Shown: one piece after another, positions 1-8,470 of the stretch
How the letters are laid out: each line of letters begins with the position of its first letter
How positions within the stretch are numbered: the stretch's first letter is position 1
Origin: Arthonia radiata
Lineage: Eukaryota > Ascomycota > Arthoniomycetes > Arthoniales > Arthoniaceae
DNA: 64,000 nucleotides
Assembly (NCBI GenBank): GCA_002989075.1
Contig: PSQN01000002.1
Location: 326,097-390,096 of the forward strand
Direction of reading: 5' to 3'
Program-made: the position numbers and the translations under genes
Notes under the pieces: generated by a model
What the model was told of the DNA's origin: nothing
Database searches by the model: none
The model's input: only the letters and a program-made list of their open reading frames with translations

Positions 1-2
1 GT

Positions 3-278
3 CACCTTAGCACCCACAGCACTCCCAACAACACTGCTCACCACGTGCGGTACGTCCGTCGCGCCCATCGCCTCGAAATCCAAAATACCCGTTTGCACTG
101 ACGTCGTCGCTGGTAGTGTGCGAATGACGGTGGTGAAGCCATGGCCTTGACCTTGCGTGAAGGTCTGCAGGAGCGGGAAGGAGCGGATGAGCGTGCAGGG
201 GGGATGGGGGCAGAAGTCTGCGGTTGTGAGGGTGATGAGTAGGAGGAGTGGAAGGATGGTAAGTGGTGGGATTTGCAT
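3..278 (-). CDS. Small secreted Thr-rich protein (C-terminus outside window)
   Basis: The frame is open from an ATG at 278 down to the window edge, giving 92 codons with no stop, so the 3' end is missing. The protein starts MQIPPLTILPLLLLITLTTA, a clear signal peptide (hydrophobic core at about residues 5-17, likely cleavage near TTA|DF). The mature part has a short Cys-Pro segment (DFCPHPPC) and then a Thr/Val-rich stretch (TTVIRTLPATTSVQTG). I do not recognise a family. It faces away from another small secreted Thr-rich protein at 719-952, and the two share short TTV..ATT wording, so they may be distant relatives. It is probably secreted or cell-wall associated. That rests on the signal peptide alone. 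Confidence 0.5.
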   Translation of the reverse strand, partial: MQIPPLTILPLLLLITLTTADFCPHPPCTLIRSFPLLQTFTQGQGHGFTTVIRTLPATTSVQTGILDFEAMGATDVPHVVSSVVGSAVGAKV

Positions 279-718
279 GGCGCTGCTTCTCGGAAAAGAA
301 GTAGAGGGGTCGCACGAGGTGAGTGGAGACGAGGTGATATCCGAACGGAAGAGCTGCTTGAGAAGAACAAGAACGTGTGCGAGGGAGCCGAAAGCTCCGC
401 GCCGAGGTGCAGAGGTGAGTCTTCAAAGGCTGCTTCAAGTGCAGACTGATCTAGTGACGCTTGTCACTCAAGACCAGTCGCGAACGACTGGCTTTGAAGC
501 TGCATGCGGAAAGGTCAGAGGGGGTGGCACTAAACAACAAAGCAGCATTTACGTGGCCGGTGTCAAAGAGCGCGGCACACAAGCGGCTTCGGTGCAGGAT
601 CAGAGTCGCCCTGATGACTGTCGAGCATCGGTAATCATCTAAAGTCGCTTGGCTGTTTCTGGCTTCTGGATATTTGACCACAGGAATTTTGATCACAGAA
701 AACATACCCAAAACCACA
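279..718. promoter_or_regulatory. Divergent intergenic region between two secreted-protein genes
   Basis: This 440-base stretch lies head to head between the genes starting at 278 and 719 and must hold both promoters. I see no convincing coding frame, RNA gene or repeat in it. Confidence 0.4.
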
Positions 719-952
719 ATGAAAGCTCTCATCTCACTCACCGGGCTCCTCGCCGTCTGTCTCTTCTCCGCTACGGTGTCCGCTCGAGCCGCAGCCATTC
801 CAGCTTCAGGCCGCATCCCCTCCCTCCATGACACACCTAAAGCGAGCGGCACGACAGTGAAGCCAGCGACGACATATACAGCTACGCGCATCTTGGATGG
901 AACGGTCATCACGACGACAGCCCCAGCTACGACAGTCGTTGTCGCCGCTTGA
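719..952 (+). CDS. Small secreted Thr/Val-rich protein (77 aa)
   Basis: A complete 77-residue protein starts at the ATG at 719, which sits in a good fungal start context (CCACAATGA). An in-frame upstream start would add residues ahead of the signal peptide and is unlikely. Residues 1-22 (MKALISLTGLLAVCLFSATVSA) form a signal peptide. The mature protein is about 55 residues with no cysteine, and its C-terminal half is rich in Thr, Val and Ala. This composition suits a secreted or wall-associated low-complexity protein. No known domain is recognised. It lies head to head with the gene at 3-278, which has a similar composition. Confidence 0.55.
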   Translation: MKALISLTGLLAVCLFSATVSARAAAIPASGRIPSLHDTPKASGTTVKPATTYTATRILDGTVITTTAPATTVVVAA

Positions 953-1206
953 TGTTGCAACGGAGTGGTTTATTAGTGATAGCTTCATGATGCGCGCCAA
1001 AAAGAACAACAAGCGTCAACACAGGCGCCCGGCAAAGCGCCCATTAGCAGCTACCAAAATGCTAGAGCGTAAATCTTCCATTAGCAAAAGAGAACTTAAA
1101 CATTGAGAGACAGCATCCATACATCTTTCCTACTGCACCCTTCTCCGCGCAGGCATCCACGCCACCCATAACATCCACACACTCCTACCCCGCACTGCTC
1201 TGCCTC

Positions 1207-2547
1207 CTACCCTGCATACCCCCTCCTAACCCTCCCCTCCTGCACCCTCGCCGACCTCTTCCTCCCTCCAACGTTCACACTCCCCATCGCACCCTTCAGC
1301 TTGAAAGCCGCCTCTGCCGCCGTCTTCCCCACCGCAGGATCATGTCGCGCGCGCTCATACTCCGCGTCTGCGGCCGCCGCCTCTGCCTCTGTACGCGGCA
1401 GTGAGTCGATGCAGGTGCGCGCTCCGCCATACCTCGCTCGCCTTTCTTTCCACGATGTATATCCATCATCGTCATCATGGGATAGCTCCAACCCGCGCCT
1501 AGCGCGCTCAGCGAACACGTCCTCGACAGCGGTCGTCAAGGCGCGGTCGGCAGTAGCGGCGAAGCGCGCCCAGTACTGCATCGACGGGTTCTGGGCGATC
1601 TTGAATGCGAGCTTGCGTTTGTTGGCTGCGCTGAGGCCACGCGCTGAGCGGCTGCGATGGAATGGGCCGGCTCCGCGCGTGCGGTGGCTGCTGCGGGTTT
1701 CGCGGGTGGTGGTCGTTGTTGTTCTGGTGGTTGTGCCGCCTGCGCCGCCGCTGCTTTGGTTGTTGCTCGTCCCTGTGCTTGCGCCTGCGCCGCCTGCGCT
1801 GCCGCCTCGGCCTCCACGACCACCTCGACCGCCTCGACCACCTCGACCTCCTCTTCCACCTCTTCCACCTCTTCCACCTCTCCCCCCTCTTCCACCTCTC
1901 CCCCCTCTTCCACCCCTTCCACCCCTCCCACCACTCCCTTCCTCCCAAGGCGGCGTATCCGGCATACTCACCGCCGGACTCAAACTACTACTCCCACTGC
2001 TTCTCCTCTCCTCCTCCCTCTTCACTTGCGGCGGCGGCAGCGGCGGCGGCGACATCGGCGGATACCGATCCGCGATGCGCCGACTCCGCCTCACCTGCGA
2101 CTGCCCCACCGGTCTGTGAACATAGTCCTTATCCGCTATCGGGCGCTGAAACGCGCCTTTCGGGATTGCAGGCTCGGGGTTCTCAGTGGTCTCGAGGATC
2201 GGGCCGGGCGGCGTCTGTTCGCGCTCTGGGATGGAGGGTGCGGGAGATGCGGAGGGGGAGGGAGGGGTGCGCGCTTGTTTGCGGGCGACGGGGCGGGGCT
2301 TCGGACGGGCCTTTGGATGGAGGGGTGGGGGGCGGTGGGATGTGTAGTCGTAAGGGAGGATGCCGCCGGAGTAGAGGGGGCGGTGGGGTGGTGAGGGGGG
2401 CGCTGGTGGGGTGATGGGTGAGACGGGATGGGGACGAGGTGGGCTTGGGGAGTGGTGTGGTGGGGGAGTTGGTGGGTCGGCGGGCGGTGGGCGACGGCGG
2501 TGGGGTTGGTTTTTCTTCTTGGGGTGGGGTTGCTTTTTGCGTGCCAT
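1207..2547 (-). CDS. Disordered Pro-rich protein with long GGR (RGG-like) repeat
   Basis: Single-exon frame of 446 aa from the ATG at 2547. Residues 1-130 are Pro- and basic-rich, starting MARKKQPHPKKKNQ. Residues about 206-252 are some 15 uninterrupted Gly-Gly-Arg triplets (bases 1792-1932). Residues about 290-446 look more like a real fold: an Ala/Arg-rich region with conserved-looking blocks such as KLAFKIAQNPSMQYWARFAA. GGR arrays act as RGG boxes in RNA-binding and nucleolar proteins, so an RNA-linked role is plausible but inferred. Long frames on the opposite strand are by-products of the repeat and GC content. I do not recognise a family. Confidence 0.55.
   Translation of the reverse strand: MARKKQPHPKKKNQPHRRRPPPADPPTPPPHHSPSPPRPHPVSPITPPAPPSPPHRPLYSGGILPYDYTSHRPPPLHPKARPKPRPVARKQARTPPSPSASPAPSIPEREQTPPGPILETTENPEPAIPKGAFQRPIADKDYVHRPVGQSQVRRSRRIADRYPPMSPPPLPPPQVKREEERRSSGSSSLSPAVSMPDTPPWEEGSGGRGGRGGRGGRGGRGGRGGRGGRGGRGGRGGRGGRGGRGGRGGSAGGAGASTGTSNNQSSGGAGGTTTRTTTTTTRETRSSHRTRGAGPFHRSRSARGLSAANKRKLAFKIAQNPSMQYWARFAATADRALTTAVEDVFAERARRGLELSHDDDDGYTSWKERRARYGGARTCIDSLPRTEAEAAAADAEYERARHDPAVGKTAAEAAFKLKGAMGSVNVGGRKRSARVQEGRVRRGYAG
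1792..1932 (-). repeat. GGR-coding tandem repeat, purine/pyrimidine-asymmetric tract
   Basis: The plus strand is almost pure pyrimidine with scattered G and A, in 9-base-like units (CCTCGACCA, then CCTCTTCCA). The minus strand encodes about 15 GGR triplets. The unit sequence drifts along the array, as expected from slippage growth. Confidence 0.75.
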
Positions 2548-3025
2548 TGTCTGGTCTGCGTGGATTGTGGTGATGGATAAGTCGCAAGAGAGACGGTGGC
2601 GGCGGTTGCAATTTAGAGTTGTTGGTGTTGGTATTTGATGGGAGTGCCATCCTGGCTATGTCGAACAAAGACCTTTGACGGGGAAGCTCAGGGCTGTATT
2701 GACAAAGGTGTCCGTTGTTTGTATAGCAAGCTGTTTGCGGCGGAGTTGCTTGCGGAACCCACCGTTACCATGAAGTTCACAGGCGCGATTGCTTGTATCG
2801 TCGCCTTCAAAGGTCGTAGAAGATGAGCAGGGGAAAGGGGTGGACGACCATAGGCTTGTCGGTTGGAGTCGGGATGCATGGAGTAGGCTTGTAACGGATT
2901 CGCGACAATGGACTATCCAATCTTGCAGGAACGATACAGATAGCTTACCTTTGCTTGCCCTGCAATCTCACGCAACCGAGCAGTTCTCGGTTCAGACAAT
3001 TCTAGAGAATCTTAAACCATTTCAG
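2548..3025. other. Intergenic, nothing recognised
   Basis: This stretch lies between the start of the GGR-repeat gene and the stop of the first deubiquitinase. It must hold the promoter of the former and the 3' end of the latter. No RNA gene or repeat was seen. Confidence 0.4.
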
Positions 3026-5128
3026 TCATTTCTTTCCGCCTCGACCAGGCTTGCGGCCACCCCTCTGACCACCTCCCTTTCCACCCTTGCTTTTATCAGA
3101 ACCTGAAGTGTCCTTCTTAGGATTCGCCGGCTTCTTGGGCTGTTTAGGCTTTGATGTAGGCTTCTTCGCTCCAGTCTTCGACTTCTTGGCCGGCTTCGAT
3201 TTGGAACCAGCGCTTGATGCATGCTTGCTCTTTTGCACCTTGCCGGCCTTGTCACGAGGTCTCAAGTTCTTCCTGATGACAGGGCTGCGCTGAGGGGCAA
3301 CAAGCTCATCTTCGCCGGCATCATCGTTCTCAGTGCCTTCAGATTCGGCGTCGAGCTCGTCAGCCATGCCGAACGGGTCCTCGTCGTCAATATCATGATT
3401 CGTCCGGTATCGAGCAAGGTCGAGGTCATCCATAGGCGATGGTAGACGAGAGCTGACTTGGTCGTCGTCCATGTCATTACCAGGCTGGAGTGCACCTCGA
3501 CGTCCGTCGCCACCCGCTCCTGTCAGCGTCGCTTGCATTTTATCAAGGCCATATGATAGCGTGGCTTCAGCGAAGAGCTCGCTAGCGGTCCTTCGTGGTG
3601 GCGGTCGCGCCAATGCATTCAGGTTGCCACTCATGATGGCGTCCAGTAGGGAAAGGCCAGGAGTTGCTTGCTGTGCGCTGGGTTGTATGGGAGCTTGTGG
3701 TGCAATTGGCGCTGGGACCGAAGTATCCAATGGCTGCGGCCTGTGCACATCGAAGTATCGCAAGCCAGCAGGTGGCAATGACGGCGCTTCGTAGGGCGGC
3801 TGGCGGACGTAGAAAAGGATGTACGGATCTACGTCTCGAGGAGGGTCGACAAGGTTGTAAGAAGGGCGTACCTGAATGTTCTCATTGTCGAAACAATAGA
3901 CCTGATTGTTTGTACCCCGAGCATAAGTGATATAGTGGCCTCTATTGACCGATGAACCCCGATGGGTGACCACGGCATAGAGTCGGTAGACGGCATTGCC
4001 GCGGAAAGCCATTGGCGAGGTGTGAGGAGCGAGGTTCAGCCTCTCTGGATAGTTGATGCGCTTCCCTTGTATCTTGACTGGAACAACCTGATTATTCTTA
4101 TCTCTGCGGAAATCCAAGGGGCTAAGATTGACGATCAATATTTGCGGTGCGTCAATTATTCTCTTCAAGCGTCTGGTCCCCTGATCGGTTTCTTGCACGG
4201 TGCAGCCCGGCGTGTTGCACCTCACAGTTCGTGAATCTTCCAAGAGCTGATGTCTGACGTAGGCATTAAAGCTATTGACTTGGAGATTCGGTGCGAGTGG
4301 GACTTCTAGTTGATAATTTGTGTCGTAGTCCGAACTGCGAGTGATGCGGCAATGCGGGCAGCGCCACTCGACTCGGGTATGGATATTGAACATGTCTTTC
4401 GCCAGCTGACCAAACTTGTCATCCTCGCGCAGCACATGAATGATCCAGGCCAGGTATTCGTTTGCGTCGAATTGCCGATCGGCTTTCATCCACTCACTTT
4501 CCCGCGGGTGGATGCTGCGCGAGTACAGATTATCGTACGGATTGTGGACATTGGCATTGCCGTTTCGAAGCTGCTGTCTGATGTTCGGCTTTGCTCTGTT
4601 GTCTGCTTGAATGGCAGGCGCATTATCAAGGATAGGTGCACTATAGCGAATCCACTGATCGAATCGCTCTATCTCAAAAGCGGATAGCTGAGGATTTGTA
4701 CCCCACTGCTTATGAAAGAGGTCGCGAAAGCGGCAGATATTGCATCTCGTTGAGATCCCATGTCGTCCACATCTTCGGGCGGATTCCCAAAGAAAATTCA
4801 TAAAAGGGGGAACGTGTGCAAGCGCATAATTGACGGAATGTCGATAGCACAGCACTTCAGGGTTGTATTGGGGATTCGTGTGAGGGGTCTGATGCGAGTC
4901 CGGCCACTCATGGTTTTCGAGACGAGCTTTGCGTCGAGCGAGGATTGCAGTGCCATCTGCTGCGGCTGCTCGAGCATTTGGACCGATAGGCCTGCCACTG
5001 CCACCACGCAGTCTCACCCCGGCTGGACGCTTGGACTTCTGGCAGCGCTTACGAAGCGTGCTTGAGTTTCCTCTAGCTTTTTTGCCGATGCAGCCGGATC
5101 CAGTGATTTCTGTAGAGTGCGACTTCAT
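3026..5128 (-). CDS. Atypical USP-type deubiquitinase, array copy 1 (intact, 700 aa)
   Basis: Peptidase C19-like ubiquitin hydrolase, one exon, ATG at 5128. Visible parts: a basic N-terminus with GVRLRGGSG (LRGG at residues 40-43); Cys box EVLCYRHSVNYAL with the predicted nucleophile Cys94; DRQFDANEYLAW near 218-228; zinc pairs CPHC (257/260) and CNTPGC (304/309); His box RGHYITYARG with His398; YCFDNENI near 411-418 supplying Asp414 or Asn415; and a domain end at YILFYVRQP. A disordered acidic then strongly Lys-rich tail follows to residue 700, suggesting nuclear or chromatin contact. All triad positions are present, so it should be active, although the canonical NTC of USP Cys boxes is replaced by VLC. 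It is the downstream-most of four same-strand paralogues. Confidence 0.85.
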   Translation of the reverse strand: MKSHSTEITGSGCIGKKARGNSSTLRKRCQKSKRPAGVRLRGGSGRPIGPNARAAAADGTAILARRKARLENHEWPDSHQTPHTNPQYNPEVLCYRHSVNYALAHVPPFMNFLWESARRCGRHGISTRCNICRFRDLFHKQWGTNPQLSAFEIERFDQWIRYSAPILDNAPAIQADNRAKPNIRQQLRNGNANVHNPYDNLYSRSIHPRESEWMKADRQFDANEYLAWIIHVLREDDKFGQLAKDMFNIHTRVEWRCPHCRITRSSDYDTNYQLEVPLAPNLQVNSFNAYVRHQLLEDSRTVRCNTPGCTVQETDQGTRRLKRIIDAPQILIVNLSPLDFRRDKNNQVVPVKIQGKRINYPERLNLAPHTSPMAFRGNAVYRLYAVVTHRGSSVNRGHYITYARGTNNQVYCFDNENIQVRPSYNLVDPPRDVDPYILFYVRQPPYEAPSLPPAGLRYFDVHRPQPLDTSVPAPIAPQAPIQPSAQQATPGLSLLDAIMSGNLNALARPPPRRTASELFAEATLSYGLDKMQATLTGAGGDGRRGALQPGNDMDDDQVSSRLPSPMDDLDLARYRTNHDIDDEDPFGMADELDAESEGTENDDAGEDELVAPQRSPVIRKNLRPRDKAGKVQKSKHASSAGSKSKPAKKSKTGAKKPTSKPKQPKKPANPKKDTSGSDKSKGGKGGGQRGGRKPGRGGKK

Positions 5129-5439
5129 GATGTAGAGTTTGGTGCATCAAGCTGCGCGTGCAGAACGAGGGCCGCAGCGAAAGAGCCTTGTAGGAGCCTC
5201 TCAGTGGTGTTGTGGATTGAACAAAGCGTTGCTGAACGAACAACTCTGATGGCTTTGTTCTGAACAAAGCTTACTGAAGCTGATTGCTCGATTCTCAAAC
5301 AGCCGCAAGCGGCTGCGAGGCAACACGATGGCCTGGCTTTAGGAGTGCATACTAACCGAACGGCCATATTGCCAGGAAATTAGGCGGACACTGCTAGAGA
5401 AATGCTCTACGACTCCCAACGCAGTCGATACCAGTGTCA
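5129..5439 (-). promoter_or_regulatory. Promoter region of deubiquitinase copy 1
   Basis: 311 bases between copy 2's stop and copy 1's ATG. They contain a perfect inverted repeat at 5252-5270 and an extra GAACAAAGC at 5219-5227, both within 150 bases of the start codon. Confidence 0.5.
5252..5270. promoter_or_regulatory. Palindrome GCTTTGTTC-T-GAACAAAGC upstream of DUB copy 1
   Basis: Perfect 9-bp inverted repeat with a 1-base spacer, 124-142 bases upstream of the ATG at 5128. A third half-site, GAACAAAGC, lies at 5219-5227. The half-site matches the SOX/HMG-box consensus (AACAAAG). The same element precedes copies 2 and 3. Confidence 0.55.
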
Positions 5440-8120
5440 TCAACGCTTCTTATTCCTATTGGAATTTCGCTTCCGCGCTCTCCCTGCTTTCTTCTTGCGC
5501 TTCGGTGTGGATGGCTGGCTCTCCTCCTGGTGCTCGTCGTCTTCGGAGACAGCTGGCCTCTGCACGGCTACTTTGGGGTTTGCGCTGCTGCTGTCCTTTT
5601 TCTGCTTGCTCTTCTTCGGCTCCGCACCCATCTGACTCTCATCTTGCGTCCAAGCCTTCGTGCGCTTCTCAAGATTGACATTTTCAGTTGCGTTCAAGGC
5701 TTTCCTGACCGCCCTAGTCTTTCGCGGGCTCGTCGGCGGCGTAGTGGTCTTCGAAGCGGTGTTTTGTTTGTTTGACTTTGCTTTCGGAGCTGGTGAGGAC
5801 GGCTGGCTGTGCGCGTCGTGGAAGGTGTCTACGTCTTCCCCTGCGTTAGGTGCGGGAGGAGGCGATGGCGACACAGTGGGAAATTTCCATGATGGCTGGT
5901 TGTATAGGCTTGGAAGTCGCGGTGAGGTTCGTTGGGGTGGCCGAGGTGGTGTCCGCGGCCGCTTTTGGACCTTGTTCACTTTCCCAATCGGAGCTGAGCG
6001 CGGCTTTTGCACTGGCTTCGGCTCTTGGCTGGAGATTTCCTTGGCTACAGCACCAGGCTTTTTGGATTGGCCCATGTTTTCGCGACTACTGAACCTGAAA
6101 GGCGGAGGGCTGGGCGTTCGTGCTCTCATAGACAACGCCTCAGGGGCGTCTGTAGGTGACGGAAGACGTGGAGCGTAATGATGAGCAAAGCCATTGCCAT
6201 CATGTTGCTTTGATATTGCGTCGGTTGGAGGAAGTGGGTCTGAGAACATCGTCCACGGCCATTGTCCAAAACGTCGCAACGCTGCTCTGATCTCCCTCTC
6301 AAAGCGACCGACTTGCTCCGCAGCTCGAGATTGGTTTACAGGCAAAATCGAGCTTTGATCTGCACTTGCTGCAGCCGCGCTGGGCGTATCCTTCTTCTGG
6401 GTGAGATCTGCTTGACTCGATTGGCCCTGCTGCCCATCCAGTTGAGGCGATTGTGCATGCTGCGTGCTGGGCGTCTGCTCTGTATGTGCTGCTGCCTGAG
6501 TTGCACTGTCCGCCGTCGAGGTCGTGTGGATTGCGCCATTTACAGTCGGTATGCCAATATCGATCTGAGCACGAATTCGTCTAGATTGCGCTAGATAGTT
6601 AGGCTGGCGGATGTAAGTCAAGATGTAGGCGTCTTCTTCCTCCTCTGGGTCGCACAACAGTTCCTGAGGCACATTGTGTATAATCTGCCTGTCATTGTAG
6701 AATTTGACTCTACCGTCCTGCCCCTTCACGTAAGTGACATAATGGCCTGCATTTATCGTATCTCCTATATGGCAGACAATGGATGACAACTCGTGGCTCG
6801 CGCTTCCAGGTGTGCCGTGTTCAACGTGCTGATGTAAATCTAGCGTATTTTCTAGTTGCAGCCGCTTCTTGTTTTTCGGTCCGTCCTTCGTTATAGCCCT
6901 TCGTAATCGAATGAAGAGTATTTGCGGGGCATGAATCAGTGTTTGAGGCCTCAAAACTCTTTGCAGCCGCCCTTGAATGGCCCAGAGACAGGTCCTTCTG
7001 TCGCACGTGACGTCCACGGTCGGGGTCATGTGGTGCTGTAGGTAGGTCGAGAGTCGATTGTCACTTAGGTCATCCTCCAAGGAGATCGTCCAATACGCGT
7101 GACTCGACCTGACCGAGCTTGGTGTTCTGCAATGCTGGCACACCCAGGTCTCTCGTAGCGAGATCTGGAGCAGGCTCCTCGCAAGGCGGCCGAAGTCAGG
7201 ATTGATGCTGCGTACAAGTGAATCTGAGATCCATTCAAGGTAGTCGGCCGCGTCTTCTTGTGCTCCATTCATCATCCACGAGCATCTTTGTTCGATAAAA
7301 TATCCATCAGAGGGCACGAAAGCAGCAAGTAGCCTTGCATGGGCCGCTATCCACCCATCCCAATGTTGTACCATCTCGTCGGCACTGTCTTGTGTGTCGC
7401 CGCTCCACATTCGTCGAGCAAAGTCTGCGTGCTTGCAAATTGCACAATATATGAGTTCACCATGGAGTATACTGCACACATCCTGCAATTCCCTGCCAGT
7501 GCCTTTGGTCAGCAGGAATTTCTTTCAGCAACGACACCCTTCTGACCAACCTCGTACTTACCACAAATAATGTAAAAGTGGAGGCGCATGCATTAGAGCT
7601 TGATGCATGGCCCGACGGTAACACATGTTCCCACGGTATTGAATTTCATCCTGTACCTCGTCCTCATTGTCCTGGCCCCACGCATAATTGTCTGTGTCGT
7701 CCGGCCATGTGATAGGATATTCCTAAGCTTTTCTTGAGCATCCATGAGGCCTATTAAGGGGGAGAAACTCACACGTTCATCCGCGAAATCGCTGGCGGGT
7801 GCTACATTGGCGCTGGGGACACCATTCACATTCACTAGTGCACTGCTGTTGGGAGCCGGAGTTGAGGCGAGACCCGCGGCTGCATCCTGTATTTCTGTTT
7901 AGCCGAGAGGCCTCCCAAGTACACCAACGGGTATTAACGTCCGACTGACCGCGTTGGAACCATCACTTCCGGTCCCGGTCCCTGATATTGGAGGCGGTTG
8001 GCTGCCGCTCTCGCCCGCCCCTCCCCGCAATTTGGTACAACGTCTCTTGGGCGAATTAAACGAGTGAAAGTCCAGATGCGAGTGCCCCTTGCGCTTTCGC
8101 GTTATTGTACATGAAGACAT
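5440..8120 (-). CDS. Atypical USP-type deubiquitinase, array copy 2 (intact, 4 exons, about 832 aa)
   Basis: Exons read 8120-7950, 7886-7773, 7722-7562 and 7492-5440. Introns begin GTCAGT, GTGAGT and GTAAGT, and the phases close. The N-terminus carries TRKRKG, PKRRCTKLRGGAG (LRGG motif) and a low-complexity linker. The Cys box is GNMCYRRAMHQAL (nucleophile about Cys129); its exon ends at HYLW and intron 3 follows. Then come SWMMNGAQEDAADYLEW, TWVCQHC zinc ligands and the His box AGHYVTYVKG with VKFYNDRQII. A long disordered, Ser/Pro/Lys-rich tail ends GRARKRNSNRNKKR. All triad positions are present, so activity is expected. The start at 8120 was chosen because it gives the same basic-plus-LRGG beginning as the paralogues. 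An ATG further upstream is possible. Confidence 0.78.
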
Positions 8121-8470
8121 CACCAAGGAAGTCATCCACTTAGTAATACTTCTGATTGTTGAACTCCGACAAGAAGTGAAAATAAAACTAGACACGTTGC
8201 CAACAACTGCGTGTGATCGGCTAGTTTCGCGCTTTGTTGTATCAAAGCTGCAACTCAACAAAGACAATTACTTTCGCGGACTGACGAATGCAGCTGACCA
8301 GGCCACAGTTGCAAAGATTAGGAGCAATCCACAGAACACACAGCTTCTTCAGCCATGCATAGCAGGTGCTTGATTATAGAAAGAGGAATTTTATTGAGAT
8401 CAAAATGCGTGTTCAATCTTTGGCAGCATCGTTGAGAAAATCGTTCCCATACCTACATCTCACCTGTACA
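8121..8470 (-). promoter_or_regulatory. Promoter region of deubiquitinase copy 2
   Basis: 350 bases between copy 3's stop and copy 2's ATG. They hold a partial copy of the shared palindrome (8231-8248) and AACAAAG at 8257-8263. Nothing else was recognised. Confidence 0.5.
8231..8248. promoter_or_regulatory. Degenerate palindrome GCTTTG-N6-CAAAGC upstream of DUB copy 2
   Basis: GCTTTGTTGTATCAAAGC has 6-bp arms and a 6-base spacer, 111-128 bases upstream of the ATG at 8120. AACAAAG follows at 8257-8263. It is the imperfect member of the three matching promoter elements. Confidence 0.45.

Noticed and set aside
1301-2414. Three long plus-strand frames (245-272 aa) opposite the GGR-repeat gene
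   Set aside because: They are antisense products of the repeat and GC-rich composition, made of poly-Pro, Ser/Thr or Leu runs with no natural domain.
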